Of a stretch of 64,000 bases of DNA, positions 30,910-39,577 are shown one piece after another. Within the stretch, counting starts at the first letter, position 1; each line of letters begins with the position of its first letter. Position numbers and translations under genes: made by a program. Origin of the DNA: Oscillospiraceae bacterium (GTDB taxonomy: Bacteria > Bacillota > Clostridia > Oscillospirales > CAG-272); NCBI GenBank assembly GCA_022009675.1, contig CP091718.1, positions 248,001 to 312,000 on the forward strand, written 5' to 3'. The notes below the pieces were generated by a model that had not been told where the DNA came from, did not search any database, and worked only from the letters and a program-made list of their open reading frames with translations.

Positions 30910-31249
30910 TTCTCTTCCGTTCCTCTTTCCTGACAGAATAGTACATTTATCGGTGCGAACCAGTCTCCCCTATCGGAAAAAGACAAAATCCGCATACGTA
31001 GGTTATTATAGCATACTTTCATCCGCTTGTAAAGGTGGAAAATGAAAATCTTTTTGCGCAGAAGTATAAAAATTCCCCGCGCGGCAAAGCGTCACGCAGG
31101 GCAATACATAAAAACGCAGCCGCCGGACAAACTAAGGGCGGACGGTACGGATCCTCCGCGGCGCGCCGGAAGCGCGTGTACAGGCGGCAGGCTTTCCGCC
31201 GCCCGTATGTGCGTCCGCCGTGGCGGACAGGAAAGGACTGGTTGTTACC
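30910..31249. other. Intergenic region, pduL to DUF378 gene
   Basis: 340 bp with the leftward pduL promoter and a pduL leader of about 90 nt. The right half (31040-31240) is GC-rich; I see no coding signal, only the SD of the downstream small membrane protein. Confidence 0.4.
31005..31033 (-). promoter_or_regulatory. Promoter of pduL
   Basis: Minus-strand TTTACA (31028-31033), 17-bp spacer, TATAAT (31005-31010), with an extended TG. Confidence 0.8.
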
Positions 31250-31486
31250 ATGATCATGGATCGTATCGCGCTGATTATTTCCATCATCGGCGCGCTGAAC
31301 TGGGGCAGCATCGGGCTGTTCCGCTTCGACATCGTGGCATGGATATGCGGCGGCTCCGCGTCGGTGTGGGCACGGATTGTGTACACCGTCGTGGCGCTGG
31401 CGGGTATCTGGTGCATCTCGCTTCTGTTCCGGACAAGGGAAACCTTTGAAGGTCTGGAGGAAGGCGACACAACTGCCGGAAAGTAA
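31250..31486 (+). CDS. DUF378-family small membrane protein
   Basis: 78 residues from ATG 31250, with GAAAGGA upstream (a second ATG two codons later is equally possible). Two membrane helices are visible: I-A-L-I-I-S-I-I-G-A-L-N-W-G (near 10-30) and I-V-Y-T-V-V-A-L-A-G-I-W (near 48-65). They are separated by F-D-I-V-A-W, the hallmark of DUF378 (YuzA-like) proteins. The function is unknown. The C-terminus is acidic and should be cytoplasmic. Confidence 0.8.
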   Translation: MIMDRIALIISIIGALNWGSIGLFRFDIVAWICGGSASVWARIVYTVVALAGIWCISLLFRTRETFEGLEEGDTTAGK

Positions 31487-31525
31487 GGACGGCTCTGCCC
31501 GTACAGCACGCATCCGGAAAAGCAG

Positions 31526-31570
31526 ACCGGGGATACCGCGCTCCTTCTCAACGGACGCGGTGTCCCCGGT
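31526..31570. terminator. Terminator between convergent DUF378 and rarA genes
   Basis: A 15-bp stem (31526-31540 / 31556-31570) with one G-U wobble, followed by CTTTGCGG. Confidence 0.6.
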
Positions 31571-31595
31571 CTTTGCGGTGGGCGGTCACCGGACA

Positions 31596-32835
31596 TCACG
31601 GCTTCGGCTTGCCCTTGATCGCATTCCAGTACGTCGCCGCCGCCTGCTCGGTCTTGTTTCCGCCCGGGACGTAGTAGCGGCGCCCCAACAGGTCATCCGG
31701 CAGATACTGCTGTTCCACATAGTGATTCTCATAATCGTGCGGGTATTTGTAGCCCTTGAACAGCGGGCTTTGCAGATGGACGGGAATGCGCACGCCCCGC
31801 CCGGCGGTCACGTCCTCCGAGGCGGCGTGCAGTGCCATATACGCGGAATTGGATTTCGGCGCGGTCGCCAGCAGCAGGGCGGCGTGTATCAGCGGAATCT
31901 GCGCCTCCGGCATTCCCAGCTCACGCGCCGACTCACAGCAGGCACGCACGATGGCTGCCGCCTGCGGATAGGCAAGCCCGATATCCTCACTGGCAATAAC
32001 CTGCAGGCGGCGGCAGAGAGAGAACATCTCCCCCAGCGCCAGCATTTTTGCCACATAGAACGCTGTCGCGTCCGGATCGGATCCGCGGATGGACTTCTGG
32101 AGGCACCCCAGCAGATCGTAGTGTACATCGTCGCTGAAGTTGCCGATGCCGGCGTCAAAAGCAGCAACGTGTTCCCGCGTGATAACGGCATCCGGCTCCA
32201 GCCCGGCGGCGAAGTAAGCGTTTTCCAGCAGTCCGACTGCCCTTCGGACATCGCCCTCCACACCGCCCGCCAGCAGCAGTCCTACATCGTCCGGCAGAGT
32301 CGTTGAGGTGGCATTCTGCGTGTTGAGCCAGTCCAGCGCCCGGTGCAGGACAGGGAGGCAGGCACGCGGCGCAACCGGCTTGAACTCGAACAGGGAGGAG
32401 CGCGAAATCAGCGCGTTATAGACGTAGAAATGCGGGTTTTCCGTGGTGGAGGCAATCAGGGTTATGCGCCCGTCCTCCATGTATTCCAGCAGGCTCTGCT
32501 GCTGCTTGCGGTTGAAGTACTGTATCTCGTCCAGGTACAGCAGGATGCCGGACGCCCCGAACATCCCGCCCGTCTCGGCAAGGATTGCCTTTGACATCCG
32601 CCAGCGAGGCGGTGGTGGCATTGAGTTTGTGGAACGCCATACCGGACGCGGCGGCAATAACCGAAGCAGCGGTCGTTTTACCGGTTCCGGGTGGTCCGTA
32701 AAAAATCATATTGGTCAGGCGCCCTGCCCCGATCATGCGGCGCAGTACGCCGCTTTTTCCGAACAGATGCTCCTGCCCGACAATCTCATCCATGGTACGC
32801 GGACGGATAGCGTCCGCCAGTGGTGTCTGAATCAT
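31596..32835 (-). CDS. rarA: Replication-associated recombination protein A (RarA/MgsA AAA+ ATPase), one frameshift
   Basis: 412 residues after repair. Q-E-H-L near the N-terminus is followed by Walker A G-P-P-G-T-G-K-T-T and Walker B L-Y-L-D-E-I (D-E-I-Q instead of the usual D-E-I-H). Sensor S-T-T-E-N-P and the C-terminal tetramerisation region (Y-K-Y-P-H-D-Y) follow. The protein is related to clamp-loader subunits and acts at stalled replication forks. An SD (GGGGAGGG) precedes ATG 32835. One extra G near 32588 breaks the frame between the Walker motifs. Confidence 0.9.
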
Positions 32836-32881
32836 GCGTGTACCCTCCCCGCCAGCCGGCGGCGCCCTTTTCTCTGTCGCT

Positions 32882-32910
32882 ATTGTACTACACGCGGCAG
32901 GATTTGTCAA
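32882..32910 (-). promoter_or_regulatory. Promoter of rarA
   Basis: Minus-strand TTGACA (32905-32910), 17-bp spacer, TACAAT (32882-32887). Confidence 0.8.
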
Positions 32911-32992
32911 GGGCGGGCATACGGGTGAAGGTATCTTTTTACCGGGAGTGGTCCTTCGTAAGGAAACAGCCTGCCCGCCGGAAACCGCCCAA

Positions 32993-34000
32993 TCACAGAA
33001 GCCGCACACCCGCCGCCTCACAAACGGCAACCGTTTCGGCATCCCACAGGGAGGACTGCACCTCACCGATATGGGCGCACCCCATCATGAGCATGCACAG
33101 CCGTGACTGCCCGATACCGCCGCCGATGGTCAGCGGCAGCTCATCCCGCAGCAGCATCTGATGGAACGGCAGAGCGCGGCGGTCATCGCAACCCGCCAGC
33201 GTCAGCTGCCGATCCAGCGACTCCGCGTCCACCCGGATTCCCATGGAGGAAATCTCCAGCGCCCGCCCCAGGACCTCATCCCAAAAGAACAGGTCGCCGT
33301 TAAGTTGCCAGTCGTCATAGTCTGGCGCCCTGCCGTCATGCGGCTTGCCGGAACGGAGACGACCGCCGATCTGCATAATAAAGGCAGTTCGGTGCTCCCG
33401 AAGCAACGCATCTTCCCGCTGACCGGGCGTCAGCGCCGGGTACATATCCTCCAGCTCCTGCGAGGTGATAAAGGTCACGTCGGGCGACAGCGAGACGGTA
33501 AGCTGCGCAAAGCGCACGCGCAGTGCGTCATTGGTATCGCAAATGGATTTGACAATGGCGCGGACGATCAGCTTCAGGTACTCCGCGTTGCGGCTCTCCC
33601 GCGTGATGATCTTTTCCCAGTCCCACTGATCGACATACAGTGAATGGACATTATCCAGTGCCTCGTCGCGCCGGATGGCGTTCATGTCGGTGTACAACCC
33701 GTTCCCCACGCTGAAATTATAGCGTTTGAGCGCCAGGCGCTTCCACTTTGCAAGCGAATGCACCACCTGCGCCTCGGCGTTGAGTGCGGGCACATCAAAG
33801 GTAACGGGGCGCTCCACACCGTTCAGGTTGTCATTCAGTCCGGATGCGCCGGTGACGAACAGAGGGGCCGAGACCCGCTTAAGGTTCAGCGCGGCGGCAA
33901 ATTCGCGTTGAAAGGTACGCTTGATATGCTCAATGGCACGCTGGGTATCGTATTCATCCAGCACCGGGCGGTATCCGGTAGGGATCGTGATGCGGTTCAT
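32993..34000 (-). CDS. asnA: Aspartate-ammonia ligase (asparagine synthetase A)
   Basis: 335 residues, intact, with SD AAGGAGG. It is a class II-synthetase-like enzyme that makes asparagine from aspartate, ammonia and ATP. Typical segments include R-P-V-T-F-D-V, H-S-L-A-K-W-K-R, L-Y-V-D-Q-W-D-W-E, L-N-G-D-L-F-F-W and the C-terminal G-G-G-I-G-Q-S-R. It is transcribed alone from a perfect consensus promoter. No AsnC-type regulator is adjacent. Confidence 0.95.
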   Translation of the reverse strand: MNRITIPTGYRPVLDEYDTQRAIEHIKRTFQREFAAALNLKRVSAPLFVTGASGLNDNLNGVERPVTFDVPALNAEAQVVHSLAKWKRLALKRYNFSVGNGLYTDMNAIRRDEALDNVHSLYVDQWDWEKIITRESRNAEYLKLIVRAIVKSICDTNDALRVRFAQLTVSLSPDVTFITSQELEDMYPALTPGQREDALLREHRTAFIMQIGGRLRSGKPHDGRAPDYDDWQLNGDLFFWDEVLGRALEISSMGIRVDAESLDRQLTLAGCDDRRALPFHQMLLRDELPLTIGGGIGQSRLCMLMMGCAHIGEVQSSLWDAETVAVCEAAGVRLL

Positions 34001-34059
34001 GGGCAGCCTCCTTGCCGGAGATGCATAATCAGATCTCCGAAATTGTAAAATTTCTGCCT

Positions 34060-34088
34060 ATTATACCACGGCAGCCGGAAAATGTCAA
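34060..34088 (-). promoter_or_regulatory. Perfect consensus promoter of asnA
   Basis: Minus-strand TTGACA (34083-34088), 17-bp spacer, TATAAT (34060-34065). Confidence 0.88.
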
Positions 34089-34257
34089 GAGAAAATGAAA
34101 GAGTTTAATGGCAATCCTGCAAATATGCCGGGCAATAGTGCGTTTCCCCAGCCTTTTCCTGCCCACTCTGCCTTCTGCGGGAACCCCTGATGCGTGCAAC
34201 GGCACATATTTTCCGCCCGCTTCTTGTCGGAAAACTCCGGGAAAAGTTCTTGGGGGT

Positions 34258-34281
34258 GGGGGCTTCTTTCAGGAAGCCCCC
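34258..34281. repeat. REP-like hairpin, copy 2
   Basis: GGGGGCTTC / GAAGCCCCC arms around TTTCAG. It is related to the hairpins at 20060-20087 and 53070-53093. Confidence 0.5.
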
Positions 34282-34342
34282 AACGTATCCCCGTATCCCC
34301 CATCTCCGCCGCGAGCCGCCACGCAAAATTTCCCGAAACCTC

Positions 34343-34371
34343 TTGCTTTTTCCGACAGAAATGGGTATAAT
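34343..34371 (+). promoter_or_regulatory. Promoter of gpmI
   Basis: TTGCTT (34343-34348), 17-bp spacer, TATAAT (34366-34371). Confidence 0.8.
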
Positions 34372-34428
34372 AGAGGGAAGTGCAATCCCGCGCGGCAGAT
34401 GCCGCCGGAAAGAAAGGAACTCTTCCGT

Positions 34429-36090
34429 ATGAAACAGCTGAAACATCTTACCGATTTTGAGGGCGTCCGGGGTCCTGTCCTGACACTGGTCATGGACGGC
34501 GTCGGGCTGGCGCCGAACACCCCCGGCAACGCCGTCGCACAGGCGTACACGCCCACGCTGGACCGTCTGATGGCGACCTATCCCATGGTTAAACTCAAGG
34601 CACACGGAACAGCCGTCGGTCTGCCGTCGGATGACGACATGGGGAACTCCGAGGTCGGGCACAACGCCCTCGGTTCCGGTCAGGTTTTTGCGCAGGGCGC
34701 CAAGCTGGTCAGTCAGTCCATCGAGTCCGGCAAAATGTTTGCCTCCGACACGTGGCGCGCGTTGATCTCCAACGTAAAGGATCGGAACACCACCCTGCAT
34801 TTCCTGGGGCTTTTTTCGGACGGCAATGTCCACTCCCACATTGACCACCTCAAGGCAATGATCGTGGAAGCCAAGAAGGAGGGCGTCCGCCGCGTGCGCG
34901 TCCATATCCTGATCGACGGACGTGACGTCGGCGAGACCTCCGCGCTGGAGTATATCAATCCCTTTGAAGCCTTCATGGCGGAGCTGCGCAGCCCCGATTT
35001 CGATATCTGCATCGCCTCCGGCGGCGGACGGATGCGCATCACCATGGACCGCTACGAAGCCAACTGGGCAATGGTCGCCGAGGGCTGGCGCACCCACGTG
35101 CTGGGCGAGGGACGGCAGTTCGCCACCGCCGCAGAGGCGGTCGAAACATACCGGAACGAGCTGCACGTCATCGACCAGGATCTGCCCCCGTTCGTGATTG
35201 CCAAAGACGGCAAGCCGATCGGCACCATCAATGATGGCGACAGCGTGATCTTTTTCAATTTCCGCGGCGACCGCTCCATTGAAATCTCCAAGGCATTCGA
35301 CGCGCCTGCCGGACAGTTTGACAAGTTCGACCGCGTGCGCGTACCGGACGTGCTGTACGCCGGAATGCTGGAGTATGACGGCGACCTGCATATCCCGCAC
35401 CGCTACCTGGTAAATCCGCCTGAGATCACCAACACCATGAGCGAGTATCTGGTCGGAACCGGCGTGCGTGAGTTCGCTATCTCCGAAACGCAGAAGTTCG
35501 GCCATGTGACCTACTTCTGGAACGGGAACAAATCCGGCAAATTCTCCGAGAAGCTGGAAACCTATGTGGAAGTGCCTTCCGACGTGGTACCCTTTGAGCA
35601 GCGCCCGTGGATGAAGTGTGCCGAGATAACCGACCGCCTGATTGCCGAGCTGGAGGGCGGCGCGTACAAGTATTATCGCGTCAATTTCCCCAACGGTGAC
35701 ATGGTGGGACACACCGGCTCCCTGCTGGCGACCCGGTGTGCCATGGAAGCGCTGGATATCCAGCTCGCGCGCATCCTCGAGGTCATTGACAAACTGGGCG
35801 GCGTGGCGCTGATCACTGCCGACCACGGCAACGCCGACGAGATGTACGAGATCGACAAGAAGTCGGGACAGCCCAAGGTGGACAAGGCAGGGCATTTCAA
35901 AGCCAAAACCAGCCACACGCTCAATCCCGTTCCCTGCATCATCTACGACAACACCGACGCGCGGGAGCACTATACCGTCAAGCCCGACACGGGCAGATTC
36001 GGACTGTCCGATGTGGCGGCGACCATGGTCAACCTGATGGGCTACGAGGCGCCCGCTATGTGGGACGAATCTCTCATCGAGGTTCACTGA
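34429..36090 (+). CDS. gpmI: 2,3-bisphosphoglycerate-independent phosphoglycerate mutase
   Basis: 553 residues, intact, with SD AGAAAGGA. It is an alkaline-phosphatase-superfamily enzyme interconverting 3- and 2-phosphoglycerate with two Mn ions. Visible motifs: metal Asp in V-M-D-G (near 23), phosphoserine nucleophile in M-G-N-S-E-V-G-H (Ser74), D-G-R-D-V, F-N-F-R-G-D-R, G-D-M-V-G-H-T-G and A-D-H-G-N-A-D, with H-T in S-H-T-L-N-P. At 553 residues it is somewhat longer than the common 510. Glycolytic role, together with the PFK at 24.7 kb. Confidence 0.95.
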   Translation: MKQLKHLTDFEGVRGPVLTLVMDGVGLAPNTPGNAVAQAYTPTLDRLMATYPMVKLKAHGTAVGLPSDDDMGNSEVGHNALGSGQVFAQGAKLVSQSIESGKMFASDTWRALISNVKDRNTTLHFLGLFSDGNVHSHIDHLKAMIVEAKKEGVRRVRVHILIDGRDVGETSALEYINPFEAFMAELRSPDFDICIASGGGRMRITMDRYEANWAMVAEGWRTHVLGEGRQFATAAEAVETYRNELHVIDQDLPPFVIAKDGKPIGTINDGDSVIFFNFRGDRSIEISKAFDAPAGQFDKFDRVRVPDVLYAGMLEYDGDLHIPHRYLVNPPEITNTMSEYLVGTGVREFAISETQKFGHVTYFWNGNKSGKFSEKLETYVEVPSDVVPFEQRPWMKCAEITDRLIAELEGGAYKYYRVNFPNGDMVGHTGSLLATRCAMEALDIQLARILEVIDKLGGVALITADHGNADEMYEIDKKSGQPKVDKAGHFKAKTSHTLNPVPCIIYDNTDAREHYTVKPDTGRFGLSDVAATMVNLMGYEAPAMWDESLIEVH

Positions 36091-36101
36091 TACGTTATCT
36101 C

Positions 36102-36127
36102 CGGGGGATGTCGCAAGGCGTCCCCCG
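36102..36127 (+). terminator. Hairpin after gpmI
   Basis: CGGGGGA (36102-36108) pairs with TCCCCCG (36121-36127). There is no U-tract, so it may only attenuate before the methyltransferase gene. Confidence 0.4.
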
Positions 36128-36148
36128 TCTTCGGAAGGGGGATACGCC

Positions 36149-36772
36149 ATGCGACCGCAGGATGAACGTCGGCTCCTGACCGACCACTACGACGCCCTGA
36201 TCGCGGAGAACAACGATCCCGTACTGGATCCGCCGGCACTGGCGGCATACATGGAACGCTGGGACGGGGCGCCGTTCATGGAACTGCTGTCCCTGGACGG
36301 CACGCAATCCGTGCTGGAGCCGGGTGTCGGCACCGGACGGCTGGCGCGTCGGGTGGCACCGCGATGCCGGCATCTTACCGGCATCGACCTTTCCCCCGCC
36401 ACTGTCGCACGCGCACGGGCACATCTGTCCGGCTACGGCAACACGACCTTGCTGTGCGGCGATTTCATGACCTTCCCTTTCCGGGAAACCTTCGACCGCG
36501 TGTACGCGTCGCTGTTTCTGTTCCACATCCGGGATAAAGCCGCCGCGCTGGCACGGATGGCTTCCCTGCTCGCCCCCGGCGGGCGGCTGGTGCTGTCGGT
36601 CAGTCTGGACCGCGCGGAATGGCTGGATATGAACGGGCGGCGTCTGCCGCTCTACCCGGACGACCCGGATCGGACTGCCTCGCTCCTGCGCGCCGCCGGT
36701 CTGGTGCTGACCGACACGGTTCCGGTCGAGGCGGCGCTCCTGCTCGCGGCAGGCAAGCCGCAGGACAAATAA
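36149..36772 (+). CDS. Class I SAM-dependent methyltransferase
   Basis: 207 residues, intact, with SD GGAAGGGGG. A Rossmann-like methyltransferase fold is indicated by motif I V-L-E-P-G-V-G-T-G-R-L, the acidic residue in G-I-D-L-S-P, and motif II/III L-C-G-D-F-M and L-A-P-G-G-R-L-V-L-S-V. Methyltransf_11/25-type members act on small molecules, lipids or cofactors; nothing here fixes the substrate. It is close behind gpmI (58 bp) and ahead of a nitroreductase gene. Confidence 0.82.
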   Translation: MRPQDERRLLTDHYDALIAENNDPVLDPPALAAYMERWDGAPFMELLSLDGTQSVLEPGVGTGRLARRVAPRCRHLTGIDLSPATVARARAHLSGYGNTTLLCGDFMTFPFRETFDRVYASLFLFHIRDKAAALARMASLLAPGGRLVLSVSLDRAEWLDMNGRRLPLYPDDPDRTASLLRAAGLVLTDTVPVEAALLLAAGKPQDK

Positions 36773-36826
36773 CCGCCTATGCGACACCAAATCCGCACTG
36801 AATACTATTTTAAGGAGGAATATACC

Positions 36827-37354
36827 ATGGAAAACGCTGTTCTGCACTCCCTCATTACCCGGCGGAGCGTCCGCCGGTACAAGCCTGACCCCGTCCCGCA
36901 GGAACTGCTGGATAAGGTCATGGAAGCCGGTCTGTATGCCGCCAGCGGCATGGGACGGCAGGGCTCCGTCATTCTGCAGGTGACGGACAAGGCGCTGCGC
37001 GACCGCCTCATGCGCCTGAACGCTGCCGTCATGGGGCGCGAGGACACCGACCCCTTCTATGGTGCGCCCGCCCTGCTGATCGTCCTGTCCGACCGGCAGT
37101 ATTCCACCTACCTGTATGACGGCAGTCTCGTCATGGGCAACATGATGAACGCCGCCCACGCACTGGGACTGGGCAGCTGCTGGATCCACCGCGCCCGCGA
37201 GGAGTTCGATTCTCCGGAGGGCAAGGAGCTCCTGCGCACGCTCGGCATTAAGGGAGATTACGAGGGCATCGGAAACCTGATTGTCGGGTATCCCGACGGC
37301 GAGATTCCCGAAGCCAAGCCCCGCCGCGAGGGGCGGGTGTTCTACGCAAAGTAA
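36827..37354 (+). CDS. Nitroreductase-family FMN flavoprotein
   Basis: 175 residues, with SD AAGGAGG; this start is preferred to the upstream in-frame ATG because of the SD. The N-terminal R-R-S-V-R-R-Y (FMN phosphate contact), G-R-Q-G-S, the helix after G-N-M-M-N-A-A-H-A-L-G-L-G-S-C-W, and V-G-Y-P-D-G-E-I near the end are typical of the family. It should reduce quinones, nitro compounds or related electrophiles using NAD(P)H; the physiological substrate is unknown. Confidence 0.88.
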   Translation: MENAVLHSLITRRSVRRYKPDPVPQELLDKVMEAGLYAASGMGRQGSVILQVTDKALRDRLMRLNAAVMGREDTDPFYGAPALLIVLSDRQYSTYLYDGSLVMGNMMNAAHALGLGSCWIHRAREEFDSPEGKELLRTLGIKGDYEGIGNLIVGYPDGEIPEAKPRREGRVFYAK

Positions 37355-37364
37355 GGAGCGCGCC

Positions 37365-37800
37365 GTGTACAGCATTCTGACACTGGACAACGAGAACGGC
37401 ATGATGTTCAACCACCGCCGCCAGAGCCGTGACCGGATCATGCTGGAACATCTGGTCAGGCTCGCCCGCAGTCTGACGGCAGGCGGAACGGGACGGCTTC
37501 TCATGGCTCCCTACACCGCCGGACTGTTCCCGGACGGATTGCCGGAGAGCGCCGTTGCCGCCGCCGATTTTTCTCGACCGTGCGGGAGCCGGTGACGTCT
37601 GCTTCGTGGAGGACGCGCCGCTTGCGCCGCACCGGGCACGCATCACGTGCCTGTACGTCTTCCGTTGGAACCGCGACTACCCCGCCGACCGGCGGCTTGA
37701 CCTGGATCTGTCGGGTTGGGAGCGGACGGAGCAGGAGGAATTTCCCGGCTCCTCCCACGACAAAATCACACTGGAGCGGTACCTGCCGCCCGCCACATGA
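37365..37800 (+). CDS. Conserved clostridial protein of unknown function, one frameshift
   Basis: 144 residues after repair, starting at GTG 37365 (AAGGAG just upstream). Conserved-looking stretches are D-N-E-N-G-M-M-F-N-H-R-R-Q-S-R-D, C-F-V-E-D, F-R-W-N-R-D-Y-P-A-D and F-P-G-S-S-H-D-K-I-T. I recall this small family in Firmicutes genomes, sometimes mislabelled ribonuclease Z, but it lacks the H-x-H-x-D-H zinc motif of that enzyme. No signal peptide or membrane helix. It overlaps the next gene's first possible ATG (ATGA). An extra T in the run at about 37567 splits it. Confidence 0.65.
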
Positions 37801-37811
37801 AAGGAATCCGT

Positions 37812-38764
37812 ATGTATACGACCCGAACCGGAACCACCCGCGGCGCCCGTTTGCGCGCCGCCCTGCCTGCACTGCTGCTCATCCTCTGCCTCGTTGGCGG
37901 ACTGCTGTCCTCCTGCGCCGATCTGACCCTGCCCTTCCGACCGGAAACCGAAACGACGGCTGCGACGATTCCGCTGCATGCCATCCCCGCGTTTTTCCGG
38001 AAAGCCGTATGTCGAAATCAACGGGAATATTCCCTTCTTCATGGCGAACGAGCTGACCGCGGTGTCCTTTGAACATTACAGTGATCTGGACGGATTGGGT
38101 CGCTGCGGCGAGGCGGTGGCATCAGTCGGGCGCGACCTGATGCCCGATACCGACCGGGGCAGCAGCGGATCGGTCAAGCCGTCCGGCTGGGTAACGGTCA
38201 AGTACGACTTCGTGGACGGGAAATACCTGTACAACCGCTGTCATCTCATCGGCTACCAGCTCACCGGGGAGAATGCCAACGAGAAGAATCTCATCACCGG
38301 CACGCGCTACCTCAACATCAAGGGGATGCTGCCCTTTGAAAACATGGTGGCGGATTTTGTGAAGGAGACAGGCTACCACGTGATGTACCGCGTCACGCCG
38401 ATGTTCGAGGGGAACAACCTGGTTGCGTCCGGCGTGCTGATGGAAGCACAGTCGGTCGAGGACGGCGGCGAGGGAATCCGCTTCAATGTCTACTGCTACA
38501 ACGTGCAGCCCGGTGTGGAGATTTCCCTATGCTGACGGCAGCAGCCGCGCGGCGGACAGTCTCCCCGGCACCGGAACGGCGACGGGCGCCGCGACCGATG
38601 CCGCTGCAGTCACTTACATCCTGAACACGGCGACCGGAAAGTTCCACCGACCGGACTGCTCCGCCGCGCAGAAGCTGTCGGACGGCAAAAAGGAGACCTA
38701 TACCGGCACCCGTGAAAGCCTGCTGACCGACGGCTATGAGCCGTGCGGCATCTGCAAACCGTAA
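37812..38764 (+). CDS. Secreted/lipid-anchored DNA/RNA non-specific endonuclease with C-terminal Cys domain, two frameshifts
   Basis: 316 residues after repair, with SD GAAAGGAA seven bases before ATG 37812. The signal peptide ends L-L-S-S-C, so it may be a lipoprotein. The nuclease core has N-R-C-H-L-I-G-Y-Q-L, with the catalytic His in the place of the D-R-G-H motif, then N-L-I-T-G-T-R-Y-L-N and M-L-P-F-E-N, as in EndA/NucA-type nucleases (Endonuclea_NS_2). The C-terminal segment H-R-P-D-C-S-A-A and Y-E-P-C-G-I-C-K-P is the small Cys-rich (Ada-like) module often appended to secreted nucleases. Extra T's near 37992 and 38522 cause the breaks. It may degrade extracellular DNA or aid DNA uptake. 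Confidence 0.82.
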
Positions 38765-38823
38765 CGGTTCGCACCGCTCCGGGGAGGGAGATTCCGGCGC
38801 GGCTTCCATTCGATACACATTTT

Positions 38824-38844
38824 ATCGATATATGCTATATCGAT
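38824..38844. promoter_or_regulatory. Perfect 9-bp palindrome upstream of rex (possible operator)
   Basis: ATCGATATA-tgc-TATATCGAT, a perfect inverted repeat 15 bp upstream of the rex -35 element. It does not match the usual Rex site (TTGTTAA-type), so the binding protein is unknown. Confidence 0.5.
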
Positions 38845-38859
38845 TCGTGATTCTGCCTA

Positions 38860-38888
38860 TTGCAAAACCGTCCGATGTGTGGTATAAT
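38860..38888 (+). promoter_or_regulatory. Promoter of the rex-adhE-hydrogenase operon
   Basis: TTGCAA (38860-38865), 17-bp spacer, TATAAT (38883-38888). It is the only convincing promoter found ahead of the nine-kilobase redox operon. Confidence 0.78.
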
Positions 38889-38922
38889 AGGGGCAAAGAA
38901 CGCGGAAGGAGGGAGTCGCACC

Positions 38923-39534
38923 ATGGCAAAGGCGGAGTTGTACCGTGCTACCATCGGGCGGTTGCCCTCCTATCTGCGTTTCGTGCGGGCATTGCCGGAG
39001 GACGTGACCTGCATCTCTGCCGCCGCCATCGCGCGGGGACTGTCGTTGGGAGAGGTGCAGGTACGCAAGGATCTGTCTGCCGTCTGCGGCGCGGGGAAAC
39101 CGCGCGTCGGCTATGAGCGGGCGGCGCTGTGCTCCTGTCTGGAAGCCGCGCTGGGCAGCTGCACCGGGTGCGAAGCTGTTATCGTCGGCGCCGGGCGGTT
39201 GGGCTTGGCTCTGCTGGACTTCGGCGGCTTTACCGAATACGGCATCCATGTTCCCTGCGCCTTTGACCGGGCGCCGTCGGACGATCCGCGCATCCTGCCC
39301 ATGGAGAGCCTTGCGTCGTACTGCCGCCTGCATCAGGTCGAGATCGGCATCATCACGGTGCCGACCGGCGCCGCGCAGGAGGTCGCAGACCGCCTGGTAC
39401 ACCTCGGCATCCGGGCGCTGTGGTGCTTCGCGCCGCTCCGCCTGCGCGTCCCGCCGGGCGTGACCGTGCAGTATGAGAATCTGGCACTCTCGCTCGCCCA
39501 CCTTTACCAAAAGGTAAACCGCCCCGCAGACTGA
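38923..39534 (+). CDS. rex: Redox-sensing transcriptional repressor Rex
   Basis: 203 residues, intact, with SD AAGGAGGG. The N-terminal winged helix begins R-L-P-S-Y-L-R-F and includes V-Q-V-R-K-D-L. The C-terminal NADH-binding Rossmann domain has V-G-A-G-R-L-G-L-A-L-L and a following acidic/basic stretch. Rex releases DNA when NADH/NAD+ rises, derepressing fermentative genes. Its placement as first gene of the operon with adhE and hydrogenases fits exactly. I did not find a classical Rex operator in the window. Confidence 0.93.
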   Translation: MAKAELYRATIGRLPSYLRFVRALPEDVTCISAAAIARGLSLGEVQVRKDLSAVCGAGKPRVGYERAALCSCLEAALGSCTGCEAVIVGAGRLGLALLDFGGFTEYGIHVPCAFDRAPSDDPRILPMESLASYCRLHQVEIGIITVPTGAAQEVADRLVHLGIRALWCFAPLRLRVPPGVTVQYENLALSLAHLYQKVNRPAD

Positions 39535-39577
39535 CCCGTTGCCGCAACCGAAAAACCAACTCGCAAGGAGGATTCAC

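Larger units (their letters stand above)
34001..34428. other. Divergent intergenic region asnA/gpmI
   Basis: 428 bp containing the asnA promoter, a REP-like hairpin (34258-34281) and the gpmI promoter. An open frame runs through it on the + strand in phase with gpmI, but it lacks an SD and resembles no protein. Confidence 0.5.

Noticed and set aside
34105..36150. 681-residue open frame antisense to gpmI
   Set aside because: High-GC shadow ORF; gpmI on the + strand has all catalytic motifs, an SD and a promoter.
37365..37800. Ribonuclease Z annotation
   Set aside because: The metallo-beta-lactamase H-x-H-x-D-H motif is absent and the protein is only 144 residues.
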